The position numbers and the translations under genes were made by a program. 64,000 nucleotides of DNA, from assembly GCA_910587745.1 (NCBI GenBank), contig CAJUNE010000002.1, positions 3,939 to 67,938 of the forward strand, given 5' to 3'. How positions within the stretch are numbered: position 1 is the first letter of the stretch; the number at the start of each line of letters is the position of its first letter. The notes below the pieces were generated by a model that saw only the letters and a program-made list of their open reading frames with translations, was not told where the DNA came from and searched no databases. The DNA comes from an uncultured Bacilli bacterium (GTDB lineage: Bacteria > Bacillota_I > Bacilli_A > RF39 > UBA660). Shown here piece by piece: positions 1 to 8,056 of the stretch.

Positions 1-236
1 ATATCATCAAATAATTGTTTTAAATCTATATTAAGTGCTTTAGCAATTCGACTTAAACTATCTAGACGGGGTCTTACTACCATTTTTAGGGATTCTAAAT
101 TTCTAATAAATTGATGCGAAAATCCACTTCTATCTGCTAATTCTTGTGATGTAATATTGGCTAGATTTCTATACTTTTTTATATTTACTCTAGCAACATA
201 ATAACAATAATCATCACTATTTTTGTTATAGTTCAT
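1..236 (-). CDS. XRE-family helix-turn-helix protein, partial (runs off left edge)
   Basis: Reading from the ATG at 236, 78 codons are open to the window edge. Residues ~15-75 form an XRE/Cro-type helix-turn-helix: the segment ITSQELADRSGFSHQFIRNLE gives the two DNA-contact helices, followed by LDSLSRIAKALNIDLKQLF, the usual helix 5. The start is supported by a GGTGAT ribosome site and by possible promoter elements TTGAAC / TACAAT on the minus strand about 260-290. The C-terminus is outside the window, so a fused domain cannot be excluded. The first residues (MNYNKN) resemble those of the XRE protein at 20233-20499. Target and role unknown. Confidence 0.75.
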   Translation of the reverse strand, partial: MNYNKNSDDYCYYVARVNIKKYRNLANITSQELADRSGFSHQFIRNLESLKMVVRPRLDSLSRIAKALNIDLKQLFDD

Positions 237-382
237 AATATCACCTATATATATTATCTGTAAAAATTGTAAAAAAATATGTACTTAGTTCAAAGACATT
301 ATTAACAATAAAAGCTTACCTTAAATTATTCTAATGTGGTATAATATTTTTGGATTAGTAATAGAAAAAGCAACTATATAAG

Positions 383-634
383 TTACTTCATATCAACTCT
401 ATTAGGTAATTGTTTGTGAGTATTTTTTGTTTCTTGGAAAAGAATGTGAGGTTCGATTTCTAATACTTTGGAAATAAGTTCTATTTTTTCAAATTTCGGA
501 CCATATTTTCCACTTTCTATTTCACTTATGTAGGAAGGATTTAAATCAACTTTTTCAGCAAATTTTTCTTGAGTTAAGCCTTTCTTATAGCGATAGTAGC
601 GCATATTTTTTCCAAAAACTTCTTTTAGAGTCAT
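383..634 (-). CDS. Small XRE-family transcriptional regulator
   Basis: A protein of about 83 residues made of one XRE helix-turn-helix (MRYYRYKKGLTQEKFAEKV then NPSYISEIESGKYGP). I chose the internal ATG at 634 rather than the upstream one at 703, because the upstream extension (ending ILLVLVVGT) would run through an inverted repeat, ATTGTACCA (633-641) and TGGTACAAT (661-669), which looks like an operator next to the start codon. Autoregulation by binding this repeat is therefore likely. It is divergent from the 140-aa gene at 740, which may be co-controlled. The family often serves as phage-type repressors or controllers of accessory islands; the target is not known. Confidence 0.8.
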   Translation of the reverse strand: MTLKEVFGKNMRYYRYKKGLTQEKFAEKVDLNPSYISEIESGKYGPKFEKIELISKVLEIEPHILFQETKNTHKQLPNRVDMK

Positions 635-669
635 TGTACCAACCACCAATACTAATAATATGGTACAAT
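633..669. promoter_or_regulatory. Inverted repeat, probable operator of the XRE regulator
   Basis: Perfect 9-bp inverted repeat ATTGTACCA ... TGGTACAAT with a 19-bp spacer. The left arm overlaps the start codon of the XRE gene. A second perfect palindrome, TTGAGTTAAACTCAA (689-703), lies in the same divergent intergenic stretch, before the 140-aa gene. Both are plausible repressor sites. Confidence 0.5.
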
Positions 670-739
670 TTTCTTTTATAATACTCCATTGAGTTAAACT
701 CAAAGAAGTTACTAATCTTAGAAAAGAGGAAATACTTTA

Positions 740-1162
740 ATGAATTCAAAAGAACAGGAACTCTATCAATATATTGTTGGTATAAGTTGGGAACCTTATA
801 TTTATAATTATATTGAATTAATTTATAATAAAGCTCAATCTTTAGAAAAAGATAGCAGGAATAGGTCTAAACTTATTGATAGTACATTATTTAGAATTTT
901 TACAAATCTGAAAAATACAATAAAGATTAATGACTATGATAAAATATTAGAAAAGATAGGTTCTAATGAAGAATATGAATTGGCTTTTAAAATAATAAAA
1001 ACTTTTTATAATGATGAATTTATAGAGAATAATGCTATAAATACTTTATTAGAATTAGTACAACAATATAGATTTAATAAAGATAAACCTTTACTTATAC
1101 TAACTAATGATGTTTTAATGTGCATACTTTCTATACATTATGTTTATTGTGTAAAAAAATAA
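740..1162 (+). CDS. Hypothetical protein (140 aa)
   Basis: Not recognised. A soluble, mostly helical protein rich in Asn, Ile, Lys, Tyr and Glu, with no membrane segment and no cysteine motif apart from two Cys near the C-terminus. The start at 740 has a good ribosome site (AGAGGAAA) and a candidate -10 TATAAT at 677-682. It is divergent from an XRE regulator and followed by a YhcG-like nuclease, so it belongs to a small accessory cluster. Whether it is an antitoxin, a defence component or something else cannot be told from sequence. Confidence 0.6.
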   Translation: MNSKEQELYQYIVGISWEPYIYNYIELIYNKAQSLEKDSRNRSKLIDSTLFRIFTNLKNTIKINDYDKILEKIGSNEEYELAFKIIKTFYNDEFIENNAINTLLELVQQYRFNKDKPLLILTNDVLMCILSIHYVYCVKK

Positions 1163-1178
1163 CTTTTTATTATTTTTA

Positions 1179-1251
1179 CAGATTTTGTGTTTTTAGCTAG
1201 ACAGATTTTATGTATTCTGTTTTTGACTTGTGTCTTTTTGTATGGTATCTT
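1179..1251 (+). promoter_or_regulatory. Promoter module of the YhcG-like gene (repeated at 45.3 kb)
   Basis: TTGACT (1223-1228), 17-bp spacer, TATCTT (1246-1251). The preceding ~45 bp, including ACAGATTTTG and TTTTAGCTAG followed by ACAGATTTT, closely matches the sequence ahead of the candidate toxin gene at 45311-45384. The shared upstream motif could be a regulator site. Confidence 0.55.
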
Positions 1252-1274
1252 GATTGGTGAAAGGAATATTTTAT

Positions 1275-2180
1275 ATGAAAGAAGAAAATTATTATATTGA
1301 AATTGAGAATTATATTAAAAGAAATGAAACAAATAAAAGGAGAAGAAATCTTGAAGATAATTACGATACTCTAAATAATTATTGGAATATCGGTAAGCTT
1401 ATAGTGGAAGCTCAAGGAGGAAGTAATAGAGCAAAGTATGGAAATGAGTTAATTAAAGAATGGAGTTTAAATCTTACTCGGAATTATGGCAAAGGTTATG
1501 ATTATACTAATTTATCTAGATTTAGAAAATTGTATATAGCATTTCCGAATCTTGGGCCACTGGCCCAACTATCTTGGACTGTTATTTGTAAACTATTACC
1601 GATTAAAGATATGAATAAAAGAAATTATTATATTAATTTATGTATTGAAAGGAATTTATCTAAAAGACAATTATTAGAAGAAATTAAATCTAATAATTAT
1701 GAAAGATTAGTTAACAAACCTAAACATATTGAATTAGTTTCACTAAAAAAAGAATATTTTACTTTTGAAGATATAAAAAGCCCAATAATTATAAAAATAG
1801 ATAAAAATAAAATAATTAAAAGCGAAAAAGACTTAGAGTTAACAATATTATCAGAAATAGAATTTATTTTAATGCAATTTGGTAAAGGCTTTACTTTTGT
1901 TGGGAGTCGGTATAAGATTAATAATTATTATATTGATTTATTATTATTTAATATTGAATTAAATTCTTATGTAGTAGTAGAGTTAAAGGTGAGGAAATTA
2001 AAGCCCGAAGATAAAGCTCAAACAGAAATGTATATGAATTTAGTTGATAATAACTTAAAAAAATCTTTTCATAATAAAACTATTGGGATAATAATTAGTA
2101 AAGAACAAGATGAATATATTGCTAATTTTGTTAGAAGTAATAACTTAATACCTTTAGAATATATTATAGAGAACAACTAA
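1275..2180 (+). CDS. YhcG/DUF1016-type PD-(D/E)XK nuclease
   Basis: 301 residues from the ATG at 1275, which has AAAGGA about 9 bp ahead; an upstream in-frame TTG at 1254 would sit on the transcription start. The N-terminal half (~1-155) is the helical DUF1016 region, with the family's YGNELIKEWS and YTNLSRFRKLY segments. The C-terminal half is a PD-(D/E)XK fold: YYIDLLLFN supplies the Asp and YVVVELKVRK the E-x-K pair. In other bacteria the family occurs beside type I restriction systems and alone. Here no restriction subunits are adjacent. DNA cleavage or repair role is inferred from the family. Confidence 0.85.
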   Translation: MKEENYYIEIENYIKRNETNKRRRNLEDNYDTLNNYWNIGKLIVEAQGGSNRAKYGNELIKEWSLNLTRNYGKGYDYTNLSRFRKLYIAFPNLGPLAQLSWTVICKLLPIKDMNKRNYYINLCIERNLSKRQLLEEIKSNNYERLVNKPKHIELVSLKKEYFTFEDIKSPIIIKIDKNKIIKSEKDLELTILSEIEFILMQFGKGFTFVGSRYKINNYYIDLLLFNIELNSYVVVELKVRKLKPEDKAQTEMYMNLVDNNLKKSFHNKTIGIIISKEQDEYIANFVRSNNLIPLEYIIENN

Positions 2181-2205
2181 AAAAGATGCCTTAATCTTTG
2201 GCATC
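2179..2205 (-). terminator. Rho-independent terminator of the BI-1 gene
   Basis: On the minus strand GATGCC...GGCATC (6 bp) is followed by six T. It overlaps the stop codon of the BI-1 gene and sits between convergent genes. Confidence 0.75.
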
Positions 2206-2832
2206 TCCTATAATGCTTAATAAACGTATGAATATATTTATAAAGTCTAAATATAATTCAAATGCGCCATTAATAGCTAATACTTCATTATCAATGTTTT
2301 CTTCACTTAATTCTTTAATCTTTTGAATATCATATGCTGTATATCCGAAAAATACTACTAAAGTAATGATTGATACAATTAAATCAAATGTATCATTACC
2401 AATGAATACATTGATAATTGAACATACTATGACTGCTAATAAACCCATTAATAATATTGTTCCAATATTACTTAAGTCTGTATTTGTTTTATATCCTATC
2501 ATACCGAATAACCCAAATACTAATGCTGCGATTAAGAATACCATCATTACAGAATCTAGTTCAAATAAAACAAAGATACTTGAGAATGTTAGACCAGTTA
2601 CAAATGAATATAACAAGAAGCATATTTTAGCTGTTGTCGGACTCATTTTTCTTACTCTTATTGAAAAGAATATTACTAATGCAAACTCAGCGATAATAAA
2701 TACCCAATATAATGAACTATTAAATACTGCATCTAACATTGTTTCACTTATTGATACTACATAACCTGTTGCAAATGTAACTAATAAACCAATAAACATC
2801 CACAAGAATGATTTTGATAGTAATTTATTCAT
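2191..2832 (-). CDS. Bax inhibitor-1 / YbhL family membrane protein
   Basis: 213 residues with seven hydrophobic segments, the last ending ELYLDFINIFIRLLSIIGD, the hallmark C-terminus of the BI-1 (TMBIM) family. Bacterial members such as B. subtilis YetJ are pH-sensitive calcium leak channels; that activity is assumed from the family. A strong ribosome site (AGGAGG) and its own promoter precede it. It follows ychF on the same strand but is probably transcribed separately. Confidence 0.9.
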   Translation of the reverse strand: MNKLLSKSFLWMFIGLLVTFATGYVVSISETMLDAVFNSSLYWVFIIAEFALVIFFSIRVRKMSPTTAKICFLLYSFVTGLTFSSIFVLFELDSVMMVFLIAALVFGLFGMIGYKTNTDLSNIGTILLMGLLAVIVCSIINVFIGNDTFDLIVSIITLVVFFGYTAYDIQKIKELSEENIDNEVLAINGAFELYLDFINIFIRLLSIIGDAKD

Positions 2833-2855
2833 TTTATCCTCCTTTTTCTATTTAT

Positions 2856-2884
2856 ATTATAGCATATTTTATAGTATTCGTAAA
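2856..2884 (-). promoter_or_regulatory. Promoter of the BI-1 gene
   Basis: On the minus strand TTTACG, 17-bp spacer, TATAAT, about 25 bp upstream of the start codon. Confidence 0.6.
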
Positions 2885-2894
2885 CTTTACTATT

Positions 2895-3995
2895 TTAAAC
2901 ATTAAATCTAAAATATACTATGTCGCCATCTTGCATTAAATAGTCTTTACCTTCAAGTCTTAATTTACCGGCTTCTTTAACTTTAAGTTCACTACCATAT
3001 TCTTTTAAATCATCAAAACTTGTTACTTCTGCTTTTATAAATCCTCTTTCAATGTCACTATGAATTATTCCTGCACAAACCCGCGCATTCATTCCATCTT
3101 TAAATGTCCATGCGCGACATTCATCTGGACCGCTTGTAAAAAATGTTTTTAAACCAAGTAAATTATAAGTTGCAAATATTAATTTATCTAATCCACTATT
3201 TGAAATCCCTAATTCACTTAAAAATACTTTTTTATCATCGTCTGATAACTCTGATAATTCTGATTCCATTTTGGCACACATAACTATTACACCGCTATTT
3301 TCTTTTGATGCATAATCTTTTACTTCTTTGGTATAATTATTATCTCCTATAACTATATCTTCTTCACTTACATTAGCAGCATATATAAGAGGTTTTAATG
3401 TAATAAAATTAAAAGGTTTCATTACTAATAATTCATCTTCATTCCACTCAACTCTTCTTAAAGGAATATTTTGTTCTAGATTAGTTTTAGCTTTTGTTAA
3501 TGTATTTACTTCTAATACTGCATCTTTATCTTTGGTTGTCTCTGCTTTCTTTAATATTTTTCCTAATCTATTTTCAATGATTTCTAAATCCGCTAGGATA
3601 AGCTCTACATTTATTATTTCTATATCTCTAACTGGATTAGTTTTTCCTTCAACATGAGTTATGTTTTCATCATCAAAACATCTTACTACTTCGACGATTG
3701 CATCAGTTTCTCTAATATGACTTAAAAATTTGTTTCCTAAACCTTCACCTTTAGATGCTCCACTTACTAAACCTGCTATATCGGTAAATTCGAAAGTGGT
3801 GGGAACAGTACTTTTTGGTAAATACATATTTTCTAGGTATGTTAATCTTTCATCTGGTACAGTTACCATTCCTACATTGGGCTCAATAGTCGCAAAAGGA
3901 TAATTAGCTGCTAAAATATTTTTTTTAGTTATCGCATTAAATAGGGTTGATTTACCTACATTGGGTAAACCTACAATTCCTGCTTTTAAACTCAT
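2895..3995 (-). CDS. ychF: Redox-regulated ATPase YchF (OLA1 family)
   Basis: 366 residues, the normal family length. GLPNVGKSTLFNAIT at the N-terminus is the P-loop, DIAGLVSGASKGEGLGNKFL the switch II and G3 region, and the C-terminus (GKLRLEGKDYLMQDGDIVYFRFNV) is the TGS domain. YchF binds ATP rather than GTP and associates with ribosomes; it is linked to stress responses and translation. In Bacillus it lies close to soj-spo0J and DUF951, and the same genes lie here at 7.0-9.7 kb, separated from ychF by the retron, a repeat RNA and an AbgT gene. Confidence 0.97.
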   Translation of the reverse strand: MSLKAGIVGLPNVGKSTLFNAITKKNILAANYPFATIEPNVGMVTVPDERLTYLENMYLPKSTVPTTFEFTDIAGLVSGASKGEGLGNKFLSHIRETDAIVEVVRCFDDENITHVEGKTNPVRDIEIINVELILADLEIIENRLGKILKKAETTKDKDAVLEVNTLTKAKTNLEQNIPLRRVEWNEDELLVMKPFNFITLKPLIYAANVSEEDIVIGDNNYTKEVKDYASKENSGVIVMCAKMESELSELSDDDKKVFLSELGISNSGLDKLIFATYNLLGLKTFFTSGPDECRAWTFKDGMNARVCAGIIHSDIERGFIKAEVTSFDDLKEYGSELKVKEAGKLRLEGKDYLMQDGDIVYFRFNV

Positions 3996-4034
3996 TTTTA
4001 TTCCTCTTTTCTGTATTTTATTATAACATATTTA

Positions 4035-4967
4035 TTAATATTCTTTTAGTATTTTTAAATAGTTCTTTAATTCATTACTAGGATTTATTTCTAAGCAATA
4101 GTTTATTCTTCCTATAATGCTATTTAAATATTTCTCTTTATCTTTTTTTAGATGTTTACAATGACTTTCTAGTCCATATTTTTTTATATAATACATCTCT
4201 TGTCTTATTTTTCTTTTATATTCTTTCATTATATTTATTTTCTTATTTACTATTATACCTGTTACTAATTGTCTACTATTATTTTGGATAACTTTTGTTT
4301 TTTTCTCATTTAAATTATATCCCATTTCCTCTAAAAAAACTTCAACTTTATTCTTAAGCTTTTTGACATTAAAATCACCTGAAAATGTTAAATCATCACA
4401 ATATCTTGTGTAACTTATTTTTCTGTCTTCACAATATTTTCCTATATATTCATCAAAATTTTTTAAAGCTAAATTTGATAAATAAGGACTGGTAGGAGCG
4501 CCTTGTGGTAAATAATCATAGTATGTACATAGTTTAACTAATAATACTTTTATTTCTTTAGGGAATATACTATTTGGTAAGGAATTATAAATATTCTCAA
4601 ATGTGATGTTAGTAAAAAAATCTTTTATGTCTAGTTTTAAAATGACTTTTTTATCTATATGAGGATAAGCATTGTCTACTAGTTTTTTATTTGGTATGTA
4701 TGCACAGGCATATTTAGATATTTTTAAACCATATAAAACATTATTTAATATATTCTTTTGAATACTTTTTAAGATTGGTTTTGGTACTAATAACTCTCTT
4801 TTAGTCCCATCTTTTTTATTTATATATTTGGAAGTATAAAACTTTTCAGGTTTATTACTTATAGTGTATAAGATATTTAATTTTTCTTTATCACTAAACT
4901 TATTTTTTACTAAGTCTAATGATAAAATAAATTCCTTAATTTGTTCTTTGGTTAAATACTTCCACAT
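4035..4967 (-). CDS. Retron-type reverse transcriptase
   Basis: 310 residues from the ATG at 4967, chosen because AGGTG lies 6 bp ahead; the GTG three codons upstream overlaps that site. Two marks separate retron RTs from group II intron RTs, and both are present: DNAYPH (NAxxH motif) just before the domain A core LKLDIKDFF, and QLVTGIIV (VTG motif) in the C-terminal part that recognises the msr RNA. The catalytic box is YCDD instead of the usual YADD. It would copy the msd part of the RNA encoded just upstream into msDNA. The downstream neighbours, ychF and a BI-1 gene, are not known retron effectors, and no fused effector domain is visible. Confidence 0.92.
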   Translation of the reverse strand: MWKYLTKEQIKEFILSLDLVKNKFSDKEKLNILYTISNKPEKFYTSKYINKKDGTKRELLVPKPILKSIQKNILNNVLYGLKISKYACAYIPNKKLVDNAYPHIDKKVILKLDIKDFFTNITFENIYNSLPNSIFPKEIKVLLVKLCTYYDYLPQGAPTSPYLSNLALKNFDEYIGKYCEDRKISYTRYCDDLTFSGDFNVKKLKNKVEVFLEEMGYNLNEKKTKVIQNNSRQLVTGIIVNKKINIMKEYKRKIRQEMYYIKKYGLESHCKHLKKDKEKYLNSIIGRINYCLEINPSNELKNYLKILKEY

Positions 4968-4982
4968 TAAAATCACCTTTAA

Positions 4983-5159
4983 AAAGCAGTACTTTAAAAT
5001 TATCTTATATAGATATCATGGACAAAAGTATAATGAAATTATACCTTAGCCTTTAGGCGGGTCCTTGCTAGCTATATTAGTAAATGAGTTATATAAAATC
5101 TTTCGAATAAGCGACTCGCTTTTCTATCTGCTATTTCAAACAGAAACCTCTACTGCTTT
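4983..5159 (-). ncRNA. Retron msr-msd RNA
   Basis: Read on the minus strand, a 9-bp a1/a2 repeat bounds the region: AAAGCAGTA at 5151-5159 and its complement at 4983-4991, 15 bp before the RT start, as in known retrons. After a1 comes GAGG, a candidate branch-G region, then hairpins CTGTT/AGCAG and AAGCG/CGCTT (msr). The msd part folds as a long hairpin: TTATATA with TATATAA (5090-5096/5005-5011), GGAC with GTCC (5061-5064/5020-5023), and a tip of 10 bp with a 3-nt loop (5025-5047). Length about 177 nt is typical. Boundaries are from reading only. Confidence 0.75.
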
Positions 5160-5208
5160 ATTCGTATTATAACAGATATAATATTAAAATGCACTAATTA
5201 TTTTTTTA

Positions 5209-5496
5209 TTATGTCGAAATCTGTCGTACGAATTTTGTTGCTATTTACTCTTTAATAATTTAGAATAATAACTTGAGCGTTAGGGCTAATGCATTTACTT
5301 ATACCATTATTTTTTATTCTATTACATTCCCTTGGGGGTTTTGACGTAGAAAGGAAGTGATGTTGTGGAGTTTCGGATAAGAGTAATTTTACCGTTTAAA
5401 AAAACATTAGTCTTAAAGATAAGGCTAATGCTTACACGCAAGTAGTAGGCGTTAGACTAACCCTAACGCTCTACTAATTTAATATTAACATATTTT
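5209..5496 (-). ncRNA. Structured repeat RNA, copy 1 (next to retron)
   Basis: Homologous to 43022-43310 and 63057-63340. On the minus strand it begins with AAATATGTTAATATTAAATT, then one arm of a perfect 11-bp terminal stem (GAGCGTTAGGG, 5461-5471), a hairpin (5405-5430) closed by CATTAG/CTAATG, a C-rich core (AAAACCCCC), and the other arm (5275-5285). A tail of ~65 nt ends with ACGACAGATTTCGACATAA, identical in copy 2. No protein is encoded. The element reads in the same direction as the retron and ends about 50 nt before its a1 repeat. Identity unknown: a mobile non-coding element or a regulatory RNA. Confidence 0.7.
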
Positions 5497-5511
5497 TTAA
5501 ATAATTACAAC

Positions 5512-7059
5512 CTAGATAGTTGTTACGCCATTAATTCCAATTGGTAAACCTATTATAAACCATACTATTAATAAAGCTAGTAATATTATACCTACTAACA
5601 TAGTATATGGCATTTGATATCTTAGTGTTTTAAATAGATTAATTGGCTTGGAACTTTGATTATATTTTTCTAAATAAGCAAGATATATACAATAATATGC
5701 CATTAATGGTGTTATACCCATAGTTACTGATTCACCAAATCTAAATATTGTTTGACTAAATTCTGGAGATATACCAATATTCATAAGAGTTGGTACAGCT
5801 ATACCTGCCATTATAGCCCATTTAAAGCTTGAGTTTGGTAAGAATAAAGTTGAAATCGCAGTTATAATAAATAATATTACTATTAACGGAAAAGCTCCTA
5901 AGCCTTCTATAGTTAAGATATTTACTAAAGCTGCAGTTATAACTTCACCTATACCAGTTTTCTTAAATATACTTATAAATGTTGAAGCTAAAAATATTAA
6001 TACTAATGTCTTTCCTATTCCATCTAAACTATGACCTAAATCGTCACAGAAATCTTTATTGTTTCTAATAGTCTTAGCTCCAATACCATAAAAGAAACCT
6101 AATATGATAAACAACATTGTTACTACAAAGACAAATCCATGGCTGAAAAATGATGTTGGACTAAATAATTTATCGATATAGAATAACTTAGTATTATCTA
6201 GTAATGCTCCTGATAAAGGTAATCCTGGAATAATACAATAAATAAATATTAATAAATATACTAAACCTGCTAGTCCTGCTAAAACTAATCCTTTTAGCTC
6301 TTTTTTATTTATCGTTAAATCCTCTTCTAAAGAACTTTCAGGAAATTCATACTTTGGTAATCTAGGAACTATAAAGTTTTCGGTAACAGATGTTATGACA
6401 AAAGCTAATATGATTATAGCTACTAACATAATAAATATAAAAGCTGTTGTTCCAAGAGCATAACTAGAATTTATCATATGTGAACCTAATAATGTATTTA
6501 TTAAAAGCTCAGAATCTGTTGCAGTAAATAATACACTTAATCCTGTACCAGCACTGAGAGCTGCAAAAGATGATATTATTCCTATATAGGGATTACGTCT
6601 TCCATATTCAAATATCAAGGCACTTAGTGGTATCATAATAACATATGGTAAATTGCCCATAACACTAGATAATAAACATATAAGAACTAGTACAAAAGTT
6701 ACATTTTTCTTTTTAGCTTTTTTTGTTAATAGTGTTATTGCTGTTTTTAAGAATCCACTTTTTTCCATTACACCTATACCAATTAATATGATTATTAAAC
6801 TTGATAAGGGAGTAAATGATATAAAGTTTGATACGGTATTGGTAAATATATATTTTAAACCACTTAAACTAAATAAAGATTCGACTGATACTAACCCTTG
6901 AGTATACTCTATATTAACATCACTTGCTATTTTATTATAAGTTACGTGTGTTCCTAAAAGGTGCAAAAAACCACTTAAAACAATGGTTGCTACTATTAAA
7001 ATTAGTAATGTCATTATAGGATCTAAGGTTATTCTATCTTTAATTGACCTCTTTTTCAT
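5512..7059 (-). CDS. AbgT-family transporter
   Basis: 515 residues with about 11-13 hydrophobic segments. The order and motifs fit the AbgT family: an N-terminal FLHLLGTHVTYN-like segment, NYIPLS-type helices, the re-entrant region SAGTGLSVLFTATDSELL, and C-terminal LFLPNSSFKWAIMAGIAVP and FRFGESVTMGITPLMAYY. Known members import p-aminobenzoyl-glutamate or export sulfonamides; the substrate here is inferred only. The start (MKKRSIKDR) overlaps the end of the DUF951 gene by 20 bp, so the two are co-transcribed, even though the usual neighbour of DUF951 would be ychF. Confidence 0.93.
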   Translation of the reverse strand: MKKRSIKDRITLDPIMTLLILIVATIVLSGFLHLLGTHVTYNKIASDVNIEYTQGLVSVESLFSLSGLKYIFTNTVSNFISFTPLSSLIIILIGIGVMEKSGFLKTAITLLTKKAKKKNVTFVLVLICLLSSVMGNLPYVIMIPLSALIFEYGRRNPYIGIISSFAALSAGTGLSVLFTATDSELLINTLLGSHMINSSYALGTTAFIFIMLVAIIILAFVITSVTENFIVPRLPKYEFPESSLEEDLTINKKELKGLVLAGLAGLVYLLIFIYCIIPGLPLSGALLDNTKLFYIDKLFSPTSFFSHGFVFVVTMLFIILGFFYGIGAKTIRNNKDFCDDLGHSLDGIGKTLVLIFLASTFISIFKKTGIGEVITAALVNILTIEGLGAFPLIVILFIITAISTLFLPNSSFKWAIMAGIAVPTLMNIGISPEFSQTIFRFGESVTMGITPLMAYYCIYLAYLEKYNQSSKPINLFKTLRYQMPYTMLVGIILLALLIVWFIIGLPIGINGVTTI

Positions 7060-7246
7060 TCTTTCCTCCTATTACTTTTTTTAACTTTTTTGTAAATTCT
7101 AAACGGTCTAGCATTACTTCCCGTCCACAATTTAAACACTTTATTTTAATATCTACTCCCATTCTTGTTATTTGCCACTCATTTGTGCCACAAGCATGGG
7201 GTTTCTTCATTATTACTATATCATTTATATTAAATGTCTTGTCCAT
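7040..7246 (-). CDS. DUF951 family protein (YyzM-like)
   Basis: 68 residues from the ATG at 7246 (MDKTFNIND). The conserved DUF951 pattern is present: KKPHACGTNEWQITRMGVDI then KCLNCGREVMLDR, giving Cys-containing motifs CG and CxxC, probably a small zinc or RNA-binding fold. Longer upstream reading lacks a ribosome site and would lie inside mscS. It overlaps mscS by 17 bp and AbgT by 20 bp. In Bacillus the homologue yyzM lies between spo0J and ychF; function unknown. Confidence 0.88.
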   Translation of the reverse strand: MDKTFNINDIVIMKKPHACGTNEWQITRMGVDIKIKCLNCGREVMLDRLEFTKKLKKVIGGKNEKEVN

Positions 7247-8054
7247 GATGTACCTCGATTTGATTGTATGGAATTTTAATATTGTTTTTATCATATGCTA
7301 GTTTTATTCTTTTTAGCATTTCTCTTCTAATGTTATATCTTTTGTTTTGGTCACAATTAATCTTTACTAAGTATTTTACTGATGACGTGCCTAAATCATT
7401 AATTCCTAAATATTCACTATCAGGGAGAATTAATTTTTCTACTATTGCTTTATCTATAACGCCCATTAATACTTTTTCGACTTTGCTTTCTTTTTCTTCA
7501 TATGCTGTGTCTATCTCCAGATATAAATTGGCTTTCTTTTGAGATAAATTAACTATCGTATCAATGTTACGATTGGCTATAACCATTACTTCACCACTAG
7601 CTTTTTTTATCTTTGTAACTCTTAAACCTAATTCAATTACTTCACCAGTAAAATCATTATAAGTTACAGTATCTCCTACAGCTAAATAGTTTTCTAATAT
7701 TAATGATATACCACTTATAAAGTCTTTTAATGTATCTTGTAATGCTAAACCTAGAACAGCTCCAGCTACTCCAATACTAGCTATTAAACTTTTAGTATTA
7801 ACTCCATAAAAATCTAATATTATTAAACCTGCGATAATATATATTATATATTTAAAAATACTTCCTATTAATTCAATTATAGTCTTTCTTCTTTTAGCTT
7901 CATAATCTGTCTTGCCTTTAATTAATATTTTAGAAACTACATTTTTAAATATTTTAACTAAAATTATAGCGATTATAATAGTTAGTAATGTTCCTAATAC
8001 TTTCTTGGTTAAAACGAAATCTAAAATATTTTCAATAAATGTTTTAAAATTCAT
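7230..8054 (-). CDS. MscS-family mechanosensitive ion channel
   Basis: 274 residues: about three N-terminal transmembrane helices, then the Gly/Ala-rich pore helix SLIASIGVAGAVLGLALQDTLKDFISGISLI (the MscS signature region, quoted in part: GVAGAVLGLALQ), then the beta domain with VGDTVTYNDFTGEVIELGLR and a C-terminal alpha/beta region. It would open on membrane tension to release osmolytes. It sits 2 bp downstream of parB, overlapping DUF951, an arrangement common near the origin in Firmicutes. Confidence 0.93.
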   Translation of the reverse strand: MNFKTFIENILDFVLTKKVLGTLLTIIIAIILVKIFKNVVSKILIKGKTDYEAKRRKTIIELIGSIFKYIIYIIAGLIILDFYGVNTKSLIASIGVAGAVLGLALQDTLKDFISGISLILENYLAVGDTVTYNDFTGEVIELGLRVTKIKKASGEVMVIANRNIDTIVNLSQKKANLYLEIDTAYEEKESKVEKVLMGVIDKAIVEKLILPDSEYLGINDLGTSSVKYLVKINCDQNKRYNIRREMLKRIKLAYDKNNIKIPYNQIEVHHGQDI

Positions 8055-8056
8055 TT

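Noticed and set aside
2191..3995. ychF or the BI-1 gene as retron effector
   Set aside because: Both are common housekeeping or widespread genes; ychF is at its usual place near parAB. No link with retrons is known.
5209..5496. Repeat RNA as a group II intron or IS element
   Set aside because: No domain V-like sequence, no GUGYG start, no transposase or guide-associated nuclease gene, and the terminal inverted repeats lie inside, not at the outer border of, the shared sequence.
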